A stretch of DNA of 64,000 bases, from assembly GCA_051293835.1 (NCBI GenBank), contig JBPKMA010000006.1:186001-250000 (forward strand). The letters run 5' to 3'. The position numbers and the translations under genes are program-made. This DNA comes from DATLZU01 sp051293835. GTDB lineage: Bacteria > Nitrospirota > Nitrospiria > Nitrospirales > Nitrospiraceae. Shown in pieces: positions 35,147-47,000 of this stretch. The notes below the pieces were generated by a model, which was not told the origin of the DNA, searched no databases, and saw nothing but the letters and a program-made list of their open reading frames with translations. Within the stretch, counting starts at the first letter, position 1. Each line of letters opens with the position of its first letter.

Positions 35147-35569
35147 ATGAGTGGAGGGGAGGAGAGAGGTTTTGTCATCCGAGATCGCCGGGGAAGGGGA
35201 AGTTCGGAAGAATCCTCGTCCGCCAGTCAGGCCGATACCGCGTCGGAGGTCCGTTCAACGGGCGCTTCCGCGCCGGCTGCGGGACAATCGGCCGGGTCGA
35301 ATGTTCCCGTCACGTTTTCGTCCTTCGTTATCTCCCTCGGTACGTCCGCCTTTATGCTGATGGGCGAACAGGTGGATCCTCAGCAGCAAAAGATTCCGGT
35401 CAACCTTCCGCAAGCCAAAGAGATCATTGATCTCCTATCCGTTCTGGAAGTTAAAACAAAGGGCAACCTGACTGCGGAGGAGCAGGGGGTGCTGAGCGAG
35501 ATGCTCTACGCTCTGCGTATGAAGTACGTCGAGTTGGCGACGGGCAAACACGCGATCCACACGCCGTAA
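35147..35569 (+). CDS. DUF1844 domain protein
   Basis: The 140-residue protein has a low-complexity Ser/Ala-rich N-terminal third (about 1-55) and a DUF1844 domain: NVPVTFSSFVISLGTSAFML, then GEQVDPQQQK, LPQAKEIIDLLSVLEVKTKG and NLTAEEQGVLSEMLYALRMK. DUF1844 proteins are small, helical and of unknown function, widespread in Deltaproteobacteria, Nitrospirota and relatives. The start at ATG 35147 (or 35132) is uncertain, since no clear ribosome-binding site exists. It is divergent from mazG. Confidence 0.75.
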   Translation: MSGGEERGFVIRDRRGRGSSEESSSASQADTASEVRSTGASAPAAGQSAGSNVPVTFSSFVISLGTSAFMLMGEQVDPQQQKIPVNLPQAKEIIDLLSVLEVKTKGNLTAEEQGVLSEMLYALRMKYVELATGKHAIHTP

Positions 35570-35739
35570 ACGCCAAGGTACCCCTGGTTGCCGGTTCCTT
35601 CCGCCGGGTTTTTGTCCTTTGTCATCGTCGTGCCCGACGCTGTTCCTGTACTGTCGCGGTTTGGCGAAGAGCTTTTGAGACGATCCTGTGAATTCACTAT
35701 CGTGACGTGGCTGTGTGCAGGGGCCGTTCCGAGGGTCAG

Positions 35740-38100
35740 ATGTCGGAACCGTTCGAAGTCGGCAAGTCCGAAACGCCGGTTGCGGCGCTGACGCGTTCCG
35801 GCGATCAGCCGGGCGATACCTCGCCGTCGGTGAGCGACGCAAAGGCGGCCATTCGTCCAATCGGCCAGGAGTCAGCAACTTCTACCGAGTCGGATCGCCG
35901 CATAAGGCACTTGCGGCCGGTGTGGATTGTCTTGATTCTTCTCATTCCCTGCCTGGTCCTTACGGTCTACTACTCCCAGTACGTGCCAGGGACCGCCGAC
36001 TCCGGTTCGTTCCTCCCTAGCACCGGGTACGCCTTCGTGCTGTTGTTGATCAATCTTGATCTGATCGGTCTGGTTGTGCTGGTTCTGTTGCTCTCGCGCA
36101 ACCTGATCAAAGCCTATTTCGAACGACGGCACCGGCTGGCAGGATCGGGCTTCCGCGCCAAACTGGTCGCGGCGTTCATCGGCTTTTCGCTGATCCCGAC
36201 CGTGCTCTTAGCGTTTGTGGCAAGCGGGTTGGTGAACAAGGCGGTGGATGTGTGGTTCAGCGATCAGATCGAGCGCGTGATGAAGGATTCTTACGAAGTA
36301 GCCAGAATGCATCACGCGGGCCACATCGCCTTGGCGGTGAACAGCGCACGGGCCATCAGCCACGAAATTTACCGGGAAGACCTGCTAACGCATGAGCAGC
36401 GCGATCTGCTGGTGGCGACGATGGCGCGCAAGCGGGTGGAATACAACGTCGCTGGCGTCGAGGTCTTCTCCGCCAAGATGGAGACCCTCACCAAGGCCCT
36501 CAGCCCGGATGTGCCCGCGATGGTGCTGGATCTGCCGATCGGCCAACTGGTCCTGCAGGTGTTGAACGAAAAACAGGAGCTCACGTCCGTGCAGGAAGCG
36601 CAGAACGGGCGGCTGATCCGCGCGGGGGTGCCCATCGCCTCGAACGCCCGACGCGGCGAGATCGACGGCGTGGTCGTGGTGGACGTCTACGTGCCGGAAT
36701 CGCTGTTGGCTAAGATGGAAGGCATCGGCCGACAGTACGCCGAGTACAAACAGCTCAAGGCGATGAAAAATCCCATCAAGGCGGGCGCGTACCTCTTCGT
36801 CGCCGTCATCACGGTGCTGATTCTGTTCAGTGCAACCTGGTTCGGCTTCTACGTCGCGCGTGGCATTACGGTGCCGATCCAGCGGTTGGCTGAAGCGACC
36901 GAGGCCATCGCGCAGGGGGACTTGAACGTGAACATCCAGGTCAAGGCCGCCGATGAAATCGGAACCTTGGTGGATTCGTTCAACCGGATGACAGAGGATC
37001 TGCGGTTTAGCAAATCGAAACTCGAAGAGGCCAACATCTCGCTCCGCCAGTCGAACCTTGAGCTCGATCGCCGGCGTGCCTACATCGAGACCGTGGTGGA
37101 TACGATCGCGGCCGGCCTGCTGTCGATCGACCGCCACGGGACTATCACGACTTTCAATCCGTCGGCCGAGCGCATTCTCGGCCTGTGGGGAGATCGGTTC
37201 CGCGGCCGGCCGGCCAATGAAGCCTTCAAGGAATTCGGGCTGGACCTGTTTCAAACGGTCTACGACCGAATGCTGGCCGATCAACGGGACAACCTGGCAA
37301 TCGAGGGACAGGTAGAGGTGCAGGGCAAATTTCTCACCATCGGACTGAGTTGCTCACGGATGCGGGACGAGGCCAACAAGGATCTGGGCTTCGTGTTGGT
37401 GTTCGAGGACCTGACCGAATTGATCAAGGCCCAAAAGGCGGCAGCCTGGCAGGAAGTCGCGCAACGGGTTGCCCACGAAATCAAGAATCCGCTGACGCCG
37501 ATCCAACTGTCGGCCCAGCGGCTGCGGAAAAAATTCTTCGACAAGGCGCCGGACTTCGACCGAATCTTCGACGAGTCCACCCAAGTGATCATCAATGAGG
37601 TCGCTAGTCTCAAGCAGATGGTGGACGAATTTTCCAAGTTTGCCCGGATGCCGGCGCCGCGCCTGGCGCCGGGTTCTCTCCATGACGTGATCAGAGAAGT
37701 GGTCACCCTCTATCAGGGAGCCCATCGCGACGTGGAATTCGTGCTGAGCCTAGACGGCGATCTTCCGACACTTAATTTCGATTACGAGCAGATTAAGCGG
37801 GTGTTTGTGAACCTGTTCGATAACGCTGTGCAGGCCATGAATCAGAAGGGCCGGCTCTGGGTCTCGACGCGCTACGATATCAAGCGGCGCCGGGCGATCG
37901 TGAGTGTGGCCGACGAGGGCGTGGGAATCGCGCCCGAGGATCAGGACAAATTGTTTGTGCCGTACTTTTCTCGCAAAAAAACCGGAACAGGGTTAGGCCT
38001 GGCCATCGTGCGCCGCATCATCACGGATCACGAAGGGCAGATTCAGGCGAGCCACAACCACCCGAAAGGGGCGGTGTTTACGTTCGAATTGCCGGTGTAG
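35740..38100 (+). CDS. ntrY: NtrY-like sensor histidine kinase
   Basis: The 786-residue kinase has three membrane helices near 57-160, a periplasmic or linker part to about 345, a fourth helix (GAYLFVAVITVLILFSATWF), a HAMP domain (about 370-425), a PAS domain (about 450-560), a HisKA domain with the phospho-accepting histidine in VAHEIKNPLTPIQLSAQRL (about 580) and an HATPase with NLFDNAVQAM and GTGLGLAIV. This is the NtrY architecture: a membrane sensor for nitrogen or redox state. GAGGG precedes ATG 35740. The response regulator follows 114 bases downstream. Confidence 0.9.
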   Translation: MSEPFEVGKSETPVAALTRSGDQPGDTSPSVSDAKAAIRPIGQESATSTESDRRIRHLRPVWIVLILLIPCLVLTVYYSQYVPGTADSGSFLPSTGYAFVLLLINLDLIGLVVLVLLLSRNLIKAYFERRHRLAGSGFRAKLVAAFIGFSLIPTVLLAFVASGLVNKAVDVWFSDQIERVMKDSYEVARMHHAGHIALAVNSARAISHEIYREDLLTHEQRDLLVATMARKRVEYNVAGVEVFSAKMETLTKALSPDVPAMVLDLPIGQLVLQVLNEKQELTSVQEAQNGRLIRAGVPIASNARRGEIDGVVVVDVYVPESLLAKMEGIGRQYAEYKQLKAMKNPIKAGAYLFVAVITVLILFSATWFGFYVARGITVPIQRLAEATEAIAQGDLNVNIQVKAADEIGTLVDSFNRMTEDLRFSKSKLEEANISLRQSNLELDRRRAYIETVVDTIAAGLLSIDRHGTITTFNPSAERILGLWGDRFRGRPANEAFKEFGLDLFQTVYDRMLADQRDNLAIEGQVEVQGKFLTIGLSCSRMRDEANKDLGFVLVFEDLTELIKAQKAAAWQEVAQRVAHEIKNPLTPIQLSAQRLRKKFFDKAPDFDRIFDESTQVIINEVASLKQMVDEFSKFARMPAPRLAPGSLHDVIREVVTLYQGAHRDVEFVLSLDGDLPTLNFDYEQIKRVFVNLFDNAVQAMNQKGRLWVSTRYDIKRRRAIVSVADEGVGIAPEDQDKLFVPYFSRKKTGTGLGLAIVRRIITDHEGQIQASHNHPKGAVFTFELPV

Positions 38101-38214
38101 AAACCGTGACATGCGGCGTAGAATGGACGGGCGATAGGCCAATCGGCCGAAAAGGGCCCGCCGTTCTCGTTCGCGACGTGTCGCGGGTCACGCGTGACGT
38201 GTAATGAGGGGGGA

Positions 38215-39603
<1,389 letters not shown>

Positions 39604-39748
39604 GGGGGTGGCTCGCAGGTTCCGTCGCTGTTGGACGCTCCCCTGCCTCACTACTCGACGGCGCGCGCAAACGTGACGCGGGCTGCCTGCCTGATGTGGT
39701 GTGTATCGCAGCGCGCATGCTCAACGCCAGCGAGTCAGCAATGAAACC

Positions 39749-41086
39749 ATGAGTGGCGAATCGGTGACCGTGACCATTGAAAAATTGGTGCAAGGCGGGA
39801 AGGGACTGGCGCGGCACGATGGACAGGTCTTGTTCGTACGCGGGGCGATTCCAACGGAGATCGTGGCGGTCACCGAAGGGGCGTTGAGGAGAGGCTATCG
39901 GGAGGCAGTGATCAACGAGGTCCTGCGGGCGTCGCCGGATCGAGTCGCGCCGCCGTGCCCGGTCTATGACACGTGCGGAGGGTGCCAGCTACAGCATATC
40001 CAGTATGAAGCACAACTCAAGCTCAAGCGCGACATGCTGGCTGAGACCTTGGCACGGGTAGGCAAGGTGAAGGTCGAGGACATCGCGCCGGTCGTGCCTT
40101 CGCCGAACGTGTACGGGTACCGCAGTTCGGTTCGCTTCACCGTGTTTCGTCAGCGAAGCGGGTTTGCGCTCGGCTTCCACCAGGAAGGCTCGCATAAGCC
40201 GGTTGAGGCGTCTTGTTGCCTGCTGGTGCCGGATCCGGTCCGTCGCCTTGTCGCTCAGGTGAGCGAGGGGTTGGCCGCTCAGCGGAGTTTGCCAGTGCGG
40301 CTGGAGACGCTGGAGGTCAAATATTCGGTCGCATTCGGTTCGGTCCTGCTGGTCTGGCATGCCGGCTCGGCAACGCGGGAACAGGCTCGCGAACTCTGGG
40401 ATCTGTGGGGAGACAGCCTGAACGTGGTTGGCCAGGTCGTCGTCAGCCGGAATGGAACGCGATGGATGACTGGTCAGGATTGGATCGCCGATCGACTCGG
40501 CGGTCTGATGTTCCGGATCGGCGATCAGTCGTTTATGCAGGCCAACTGGACGCTGAACGAGGTGCTTGCGCGGACGGTCGTTGAATGGGCGGCGCCGTCG
40601 CCGGGACTGCGTGTGCTCGAACTGTTTGCCGGAATCGGCACGTTCGGGTTGTCGATCGCGAGGCATGGCGCTCTGGTGACGCTGGTGGAAGGGAACCACC
40701 GGACGATGGCCGATGCGCGACGTGCGGCGAAAATCAACCACGTCGGCCGGTGCCGGTTCCGGGCTGAGTCGGCGGAAACGTTTTTGGAGACGGTGCATTT
40801 CGCCGAGTATGACGTGGCGCTGGTCGATCCGCCGCGCACCGGATTAAGCGAAACCTGCGTGCAAGGACTGGTGCGTCTCGGCGTCGACCGGCTGCTGTAT
40901 CTCTCCTGTGATCCGCCCACTCTGGCCCGCGACCTGGCCCGCCTCTGCACCGGCGGCTATCGGATTGTCCGGGTCCAGCCCTTCGACATGTTTCCCCAGA
41001 CCGCCCATCTGGAAACGTTGGTGGAGTTGGTACGCGTGACGCATCCGAGCGCAACCGTCGTTGTCACCGGGGAAGCGGCGGAATAA
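39749..41086 (+). CDS. rlmD: RlmD/TrmA-type RNA (uracil-5-)-methyltransferase
   Basis: The 445-residue protein has a TRAM domain at the start (VTVTIEKLVQGGKGLARHDG), an iron-sulfur cysteine set CPVYDTCGGCQLQH plus a later cysteine (EASCCLL), a SAM-binding motif LELFAGIGTFGLSIA and the catalytic motif DPPRTGL with the nucleophile in YLSCDPPTLARDL. Such enzymes form 5-methyluridine in 23S rRNA (U1939 in Escherichia coli) or a related site; the exact target is not decidable from sequence. ATG 39749 is preferred over 39701 because TRAM homology begins just after it. Confidence 0.88.
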   Translation: MSGESVTVTIEKLVQGGKGLARHDGQVLFVRGAIPTEIVAVTEGALRRGYREAVINEVLRASPDRVAPPCPVYDTCGGCQLQHIQYEAQLKLKRDMLAETLARVGKVKVEDIAPVVPSPNVYGYRSSVRFTVFRQRSGFALGFHQEGSHKPVEASCCLLVPDPVRRLVAQVSEGLAAQRSLPVRLETLEVKYSVAFGSVLLVWHAGSATREQARELWDLWGDSLNVVGQVVVSRNGTRWMTGQDWIADRLGGLMFRIGDQSFMQANWTLNEVLARTVVEWAAPSPGLRVLELFAGIGTFGLSIARHGALVTLVEGNHRTMADARRAAKINHVGRCRFRAESAETFLETVHFAEYDVALVDPPRTGLSETCVQGLVRLGVDRLLYLSCDPPTLARDLARLCTGGYRIVRVQPFDMFPQTAHLETLVELVRVTHPSATVVVTGEAAE

Positions 41087-41139
41087 AGGAGCCGGTTGCG
41101 AACGGCGAGTGAAGGTCGGTGCACGGCGGTTCTCGTGCG

Positions 41140-41169
41140 TTGACCGCCTCGGTGCCCCTCCGCTAAGAT
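41140..41169 (+). promoter_or_regulatory. sigma-70 promoter for purM, predicting a near-leaderless transcript
   Basis: TTGACC (41140-41145) and TAAGAT (41164-41169) are 18 bases apart. Transcription should start near 41176, four bases before ATG 41180. The -10 box covers the upstream ATG at 41168, which therefore cannot be the start. Confidence 0.55.
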
Positions 41170-41179
41170 GCCCTTCCTC

Positions 41180-42217
41180 ATGACGACTTACCGCCAAGCC
41201 GGAGTGGATATCGAAGCTGGCAACGAGTTCGTGCGCCGGATCACGCCACTTGTGCGTTCCACCTTTCGGCCGGAAGTGCTAACCGATCTGGGCGGGTTCG
41301 GGGGGCTGTTCCGCTTTCAGTCTGAGAGATATACCGACCCAGTGTTGGTTTCAGGGACTGATGGTGTTGGGACCAAGCTCAAGATCGCGTTTTTGATGGA
41401 CCGCCACGATACGGTTGGCATCGATCTGGTCGCCATGTGCGTGAACGACGTTGCGGTCAGCGGCGCCGAGCCGCTCTTTTTTCTCGATTACCTGGCGACC
41501 GGAAAACTCTGCGTGGCAAAGGCCGAGGCGATCGTGCGCGGCATCGTCGAGGGTTGCCGGCAGGCGGGTTGTGCATTGATCGGCGGGGAGACCGCCGAAA
41601 TGCCGTCCTTCTACGCCGAAGGGGAGTACGATTTGGCTGGCTTTGCGGTCGGGGTGGTCGATCGACCGAAATTGATCGACGGAAGAAACATCGTTCCCGG
41701 TGACGTGCTGGTCGGGTTGGCGTCCACGGGGCTGCACAGCAATGGGTATGCATTGGTGCGGCGTGTATTGCTGGAAGAATGCGGGTTGAAGGTGAACAGC
41801 CGTTTACCTGAATTGACGCAACCGCTCGGCGAGGTGCTGCTGACGCCGACGCGCATCTATGCGAGACAGCTCCTGACGCTCGCGCGTGAGTTTCCCATCA
41901 AGGGCATGGCGCACATCACTGGGGGCGGAATCACCGAGAACCTGCCGCGGGTGTTGCCCAAAGGATGCCGAGCGAGAATCCGGCGTGGGGATTGGCCGGT
42001 GCCGGCGATTTTTGGAGCGATTCAGGAGCGCGGGCGCATCGATCGGGACGAGATGTATCGCGTGTTCAACATGGGGATTGGAATGGTGCTGATCCTGCCG
42101 CAAGCGGCCGCCGAAGGAGTGATCACCCGTGCTGCGCAACTGGGAGATCCCGCGTACCAGATCGGTGAGATCCTGGCTGCCGAGTCGGATGTGCCGCGGG
42201 TTGAATATGTCGGGTAA
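41180..42217 (+). CDS. purM: phosphoribosylformylglycinamidine cyclo-ligase
   Basis: PurM (AIR synthetase) makes aminoimidazole ribonucleotide in purine synthesis. The 345-residue protein starts MTTYRQAGVDIEAGNEFVRR and shows VSGTDGVGTKLKIAF (ATP/phosphate loop), DLVAMCVNDVAVSGAEPLFF, CALIGGETAEMPSFYAEGEY, GLASTGLHSNGYALVRRV and HITGGGITENLPRVLP. All are family motifs; length is usual. The promoter geometry favours ATG 41180. It overlaps purN by 11 bases. Confidence 0.95.
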   Translation: MTTYRQAGVDIEAGNEFVRRITPLVRSTFRPEVLTDLGGFGGLFRFQSERYTDPVLVSGTDGVGTKLKIAFLMDRHDTVGIDLVAMCVNDVAVSGAEPLFFLDYLATGKLCVAKAEAIVRGIVEGCRQAGCALIGGETAEMPSFYAEGEYDLAGFAVGVVDRPKLIDGRNIVPGDVLVGLASTGLHSNGYALVRRVLLEECGLKVNSRLPELTQPLGEVLLTPTRIYARQLLTLAREFPIKGMAHITGGGITENLPRVLPKGCRARIRRGDWPVPAIFGAIQERGRIDRDEMYRVFNMGIGMVLILPQAAAEGVITRAAQLGDPAYQIGEILAAESDVPRVEYVG

Positions 42218-42884
42218 GCGCACGACGCCGCTTCGCCTCGGGGTCTTGGCCTCCGGACGGGGATCGAATCTGCAAGCGATCATCGACGCCATCGAAGCCG
42301 GGTCGCTGGCGGCTCAGATCGCGGTGGTGGTCAGCAACAAGCAGGACGCCCAGGCGCTCGAACGGGCGAGCAAGCACGGGGTGCCCGCTGTATTTCTCGA
42401 TCCCAAACCCTGTGCCGGCCGGCCGGACAGCCGAGAGGCTTACGACCGTGCCATCCTGGCGGTGCTGCAAAAATACGACGTGGAATTGGTGCTCCTCGCG
42501 GGGTATATGAAAATCGTCACTCCCGTCCTGATCAATGCGTATCAGAACCGCATGATGAACATCCATCCGTCGCTGCTGCCGGCCTTTCCAGGCTTGGACG
42601 CGCAAAAGCAAGCCTTGGAGTGGGGAGTCAAGCTCGCCGGCTGCACGGTTCATTTCGTCACTGAAGGGGTGGATGAGGGACCCATCATCATCCAGGCCGC
42701 AGTGCCGGTGCTGGAAGGGGATACGCCTGAAACCCTGGCCGCGCGGATCTTGGAGCAGGAGCACCAGATTTATCCCCGAGCAGTCCAGCTCTATGCCGAA
42801 GGCCGTCTGCACGTGGAAGGACGTTGTGTCCGTGTGGCCGATGCCGCATCGGATGCGGCGAGGGCGATACGGAATCCCGCGTAG
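42207..42884 (+). CDS. purN: phosphoribosylglycinamide formyltransferase
   Basis: PurN transfers formyl from 10-formyltetrahydrofolate to GAR, the third step of purine synthesis. The 225-residue protein has LGVLASGRGSNLQAIIDAIE at the start, LVLLAGYMKIVTPVLI, the catalytic asparagine and histidine in MMNIHPSLLPAFPGLDAQKQ, and the catalytic aspartate in HFVTEGVDEGPII. It begins inside the end of purM (11-base overlap), a sign of coupled translation. Confidence 0.94.
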   Translation: MSGKRTTPLRLGVLASGRGSNLQAIIDAIEAGSLAAQIAVVVSNKQDAQALERASKHGVPAVFLDPKPCAGRPDSREAYDRAILAVLQKYDVELVLLAGYMKIVTPVLINAYQNRMMNIHPSLLPAFPGLDAQKQALEWGVKLAGCTVHFVTEGVDEGPIIIQAAVPVLEGDTPETLAARILEQEHQIYPRAVQLYAEGRLHVEGRCVRVADAASDAARAIRNPA

Positions 42885-42885
42885 T

Positions 42886-43149
42886 ATGGCGACTCTGGAT
42901 GAGATTCGCGAGGAACAGATTCGGATGCTGCGGCTCCGCCTGCGCGTGGATCTCACGTGTTACCGATTGCGTGTTGCGCGGCTGAGCCGGGAGGAAGCAG
43001 CGGCGTTGATTGAGCGCACGAAACAGGAGATTCTCGATCTTTTTCCAGGGAAAGAGCAGGTGTTCGAATTGGTGTTGCGGCCCCGATTCGAACGCATCCT
43101 GCAGGAACGAGCTTGGGCGGAGTGGGGTGTCGCCGACTCGCTCAATTAG
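42886..43149 (+). CDS. uncharacterised 87-residue protein
   Basis: The helical protein starts MATLDEIREEQIRMLRLRLR and continues with VDLTCYRLRVARLSREEAAA, LIERTKQEILDLFPGKE and a C-terminal LVLRPRFERILQER. It is rich in arginine and glutamate, with one cysteine and no signal. ATG 42886 follows the purN stop by one base, so it belongs to the pur transcript. No family recognised. Confidence 0.65.
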   Translation: MATLDEIREEQIRMLRLRLRVDLTCYRLRVARLSREEAAALIERTKQEILDLFPGKEQVFELVLRPRFERILQERAWAEWGVADSLN

Positions 43150-43376
43150 CGCGAAGTTTTGGTAGAGTCGCCGGCAGCGGTTGTGTATAATCTCGGCGAT
43201 TTCAAGCCGCGGGCGCCGTTCTTCCTCCTCGTCTCCCCCGCAGCCAAGCAGGCTGGGCGATTCCGTGCTGGCGGCACGTGCGGTCAAGAACTCGGCGCTC
43301 GCTTTCTTTGTTAGCGAACAGCTTACAGCGAGCAGCTAACAGCACAAAGTTCGGCTCTTCGCTGACCACCAAAGGT

Positions 43377-43452
43377 GGGGGGCTAGCTCAGTTGGGAGAG
43401 CACGACGTTCGCAACGTCGGGGTCGCGGGTTCGACTCCCGTGCCCTCCACCA
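43377..43452 (+). tRNA. tRNA-Ala (anticodon CGC)
   Basis: The acceptor stem GGGGGGC pairs with GCCCTCC, followed by A and an encoded CCA (43450-43452). The D arm (GCTCAGTTGGGAGAGC), the anticodon stem CGACG/CGTCG around loop TTCGCAA, and the T arm with GGTTCGACTCC are complete. The anticodon CGC reads alanine codon GCG. A nonsense frame across it is not a gene. The 227 bases before it (43150-43376) hold AGCGAACAGC-type repeats only; the 246 bases after it show nothing. Confidence 0.93.
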
Positions 43453-43698
43453 AACCAACCTGTGGTTGAGCCAGCGGCTCGTGTGCGGTTGATTGAATGG
43501 GACACCACCGGATAAAACCTTTCAGGATCTGTTCCTTCTCACGGCGCACGTCCTGCATTCCCGAGGTGAATCCACGACGGGGAGTTTCGACGAGAGGCCC
43601 TCAAACCGAGCTTACCTCGTGCCGGTTGTTTCCCTGCGGTCCATCGTAACGTATTTGAAACCGCAGACCGGAGGCTGCGAAGGGGCGGGCCACGTTAC

Positions 43699-44025
43699 TT
43701 ATCTTCGATACACCACTTCGACACGGTCAAGAAATGCCAGTAGGGCGTCAGCGTGCCGGCTAATCTCTCCCGCATCACGGTGCGCCGACGCGCGTTCGAG
43801 TGCCATTCCGATTTCGCTGATGGTGTGGAAGCCGTAGCCTCCGCCGTCTCCTCGCATCCGGTGGCCTAAAAGCCGGATCTCTTCAAAATCTTCCCGTTGG
43901 AGGGCGGATTGAATGGCGGCGAGGTCCTTGCGCCGGTTTTCCAGAAACTGCGGGATCAGGGGTTCCAGATCAGGATCCAGCCGGACCACGATTTTCTCGC
44001 GAGGAGGCGTGTGGGGGCCGCTCAT
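43699..44025 (-). CDS. histidine phosphotransfer (Hpt) protein
   Basis: The 108-residue helical protein starts MSGPHTPPREKIVVRLDPDL and has the Hpt motif at His55 in EEIRLLGHRMRGDGGGYGF, a variant of the usual HxxKG (HRMRG). Hpt proteins shuttle phosphoryl groups between receiver domains. Its ATG overlaps the TGA of the hybrid kinase (ATGA), so the two are made together; it is the natural phosphotransfer partner of that kinase and probably of the receiver proteins upstream. Confidence 0.85.
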   Translation of the reverse strand: MSGPHTPPREKIVVRLDPDLEPLIPQFLENRRKDLAAIQSALQREDFEEIRLLGHRMRGDGGGYGFHTISEIGMALERASAHRDAGEISRHADALLAFLDRVEVVYRR

Positions 44026-47000
44026 GTTGCGTTGCGTCCTTTGTACGTCGCCAGCATGTTGAGCAGCGTCACTTTTTTGATCGGCTTGGTCATGTGTGCG
44101 GTGCAGCCCGCCTCGAAGATTTTCGCCACTTCCTCTTTGAGCGCCAACGCCGTGAGTGCGACGATCGGCGTCCCGGGAAGGCACTGATCCCGTTCCCACT
44201 GGCGGATCGCGCGGGTGGCGGCGTAACCGTCCATTACGGGCATCTGCATGTCCATCAACACCAGGTCGTAGCGACCCGCCTTGAATAGATCCACTCCGAT
44301 TTGCCCGTTCTCCGCTACATCCAGCGTGTGTGGGGTGGACTTCAAGTAGGATTGAATCAGAAGCTGGTTGTCAGGCGAATCTTCGACGAGCAGGATGCGC
44401 AGCGAGTCGGCCGGGCTTACAGGTGCGGCGGAAGGTGGGTCGGGAGGCGCGGGCGACAGACCTTTAGTGCGGCCGAGCGCGATGCTGATGGTTTGCAGCA
44501 GGTCCGACCGTCGGATCGGTTTCACCAAATAGCCGCCGAGTTCCAGTTGGTACGTGCGTGCGATATCATCGGCCCACTGATCGGAGGCCAACATGATGGT
44601 CGTCAAGCCTTGGAGCGGTGGCATGGTTTTGACTCGTTCGACGACCTCGAATCCGTCCATGTCGGGCATCCGGCAGTCCAGCAACAGGAGCTGGTACGGC
44701 CTGCCGGCGTCCGCGGCCCGCTGAAGTTCGGTCAAGGCCTGCTGCCCGTTCCCAGCTTCCGTCACGACGGCGCCCCACGCCGTCAGGGTTTCGCGCAGGA
44801 TCAGCAGATTGGTTGGATGGTCGTCGACCACCAGCGTTCGGAGACCGGCCAGATCGTGGGTGAGGGGCGGTTTGGGGCTTGGCGGCTGCGGTGGGATGGA
44901 GAGCCGGACCACGCAATGGAACGTGCTGCCTTGGCCCTCGGTGCTCTCGGCCCAGATTTTCCCGCCCATCCGCTCGGCCAAATGCCTGGAGATGGAAAGG
45001 CCCAATCCGGTCCCCCCGTACTTGCGCGCGGTGGATGCATGGGCTTGGGTAAAACTTTCAAAGATGGCCTCGAGTTTGTCCTTCGGGATGCCGATGCCGG
45101 TGTCGGTGACGGAGAAACGAATGGTACCGGGTTGGTTGCTGTCCGGGTCGTTGAGAACACGGACGACGACGGAGCCACGATCCGTAAACTTGATGGCGTT
45201 GCCGATCAGGTTGACCAGGATCTGATGCAGACGATTCGGATCGCCGAGCAGGCGAGTGGGTACGTCGGAGGCGATGTGGCAGGCGAGTTCCAACCCTTTC
45301 TCGTTGGCGCGCATTGCCAGAATCTCGATGGCTTTATCGATCAGCTCGACGAGGTCGAATTCAATCGTCTCCAGTTCAAGATGCCCAGCCTCGATCTTCG
45401 AGAGATCCAGGATGTCGTTGATGAGCGACAGGAGATTGCTGCCGGCCCGCCTGAAAATGCGGACGAATTTTCGTTGGTTCGGGCTCAACTCCGTTTCCCA
45501 CAGCAAATCGGCCATGCCGATGATGGCGTTCATCGGGGTCCTGATCTCATGGCTCATACTGGCTAAAAACTCGCTCTTGGCCCGATTTGCCGCCTCGGCG
45601 GTCTCCTTAGCGATTCGCAAGGCCTGTTCCGCTTCTCGCCGTTCGCTCGTCTCCATGGCGAGGGTGATGATAGTCGCCAGGGAACTGGCGAACTGTTCTT
45701 CTTCCGCAGTCCACTGGCGGGGTCCGCCAACATGTTCATAGCACAGCACTCCCACGACCCGCCCCTTTCGGCGGATCGGCGCATCCAGCATGGCGCCGAT
45801 GCCAAGCGGTTGCAGGTAGGATTGGGAGAACTCCTGGGTTCTGGGGGCCCGGTGCGCGTCGTGGGCAGCGAGGGCGCGATCTTCGCGGTCCAATGCCGAA
45901 AAATATGCCGGGTACTCGCGGGCTGATAGGGTTGTGCCGGAGGAGTGGCGATCGCGGGACTGCTCGTAGAGATCGCATAGCCGGATGATCGAGCGGTCCT
46001 CGTTGTACAGCCAGATGCTGGACCGCTCGACTTCCAATGCCCGGCATCCGATCTTGGTCACCGCCTGAAAGGCCTGTGCGAGGTCTCCGCCGCTGACGGC
46101 CTCGCTCTTGGTCAATTCAAGGAGTGCATGTTGATATCGCTGCAAGCTGCTCGCCCGTCGTTGTTCGATCAGTTCGGATCGTTTGCGCTCTGAGATGTCG
46201 CGGGCGATCTCGACGTAACAGACCGGCGAGCCGGCGGGGTTCCGGATGGCGAACAGCGATACCTCGAAGGTCTTCTCGGTTCCGTCTTTCGTGCGTCCGC
46301 TGACTTCGCCGCGGTAACCTCCCGCGGTCTCCAATCGCTGCAGGATCGCGGCAAAAGTGTCCAGACCTAGGACAGCCGCGGGGGTCTTGCCGACCAATTC
46401 GCTGTCGGCGTAGCCGGTCAATGCGGCATGCGCAGCGTTCTGGTACGAAAAGCGCCCTTGCAAGTCGAGAATCGCGATCGCATCTTCCGTGTGCGTGATG
46501 ATTTCCCGGTAGAGATGCAGATTCTCCTCGCTCCGCATCCGCTCGATTTCCGCCGCGGCCCGGGAAGCCAAGACCTTCAGGATGGGGGTGATGCGGTGTT
46601 CGCCGTTGAGGGGTTTGTCGTCCATGATGCAGAGGTGCCCGATCGTATGGCCGGACCGGTCAACCATTGCGATTCCTAGATAGCTGACCACTCCAAGATC
46701 AGCCAGGAACTTGTTGTTGGGAAACAACTCTTGCACCGAATGTCGATAATAGGCCTTGCCATGTTTGATCACATTCTCGCAGGGAGTTCCGGTCGTAGCG
46801 TATTCCTCGGGTAAGTCCGGCTTGTTTCCTGTCCAGCAAGCCAGCGTACGCATGCATGATGAGTCGCTGCCCACCAGTTCCGTCACGAACACGTATTTCA
46901 CGCCGAGCGCGCGCGCGAGATGCCGGACGAGCGCGGCCAAAAACTCGCTCCCTGTCACGGAAGCGGTTCCTTCCGCCACTGCTCGTTGCACGCGCGCTTC

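Noticed and set aside
43278..43469. 63-codon frame overlapping tRNA-Ala
   Set aside because: The tRNA occupies most of it; cloverleaf and encoded CCA are clear.
44301..45566. 421-codon open frame opposite the hybrid kinase
   Set aside because: Shadow of the intact kinase gene; composition is unlike real proteins here and it has no recognisable domain.
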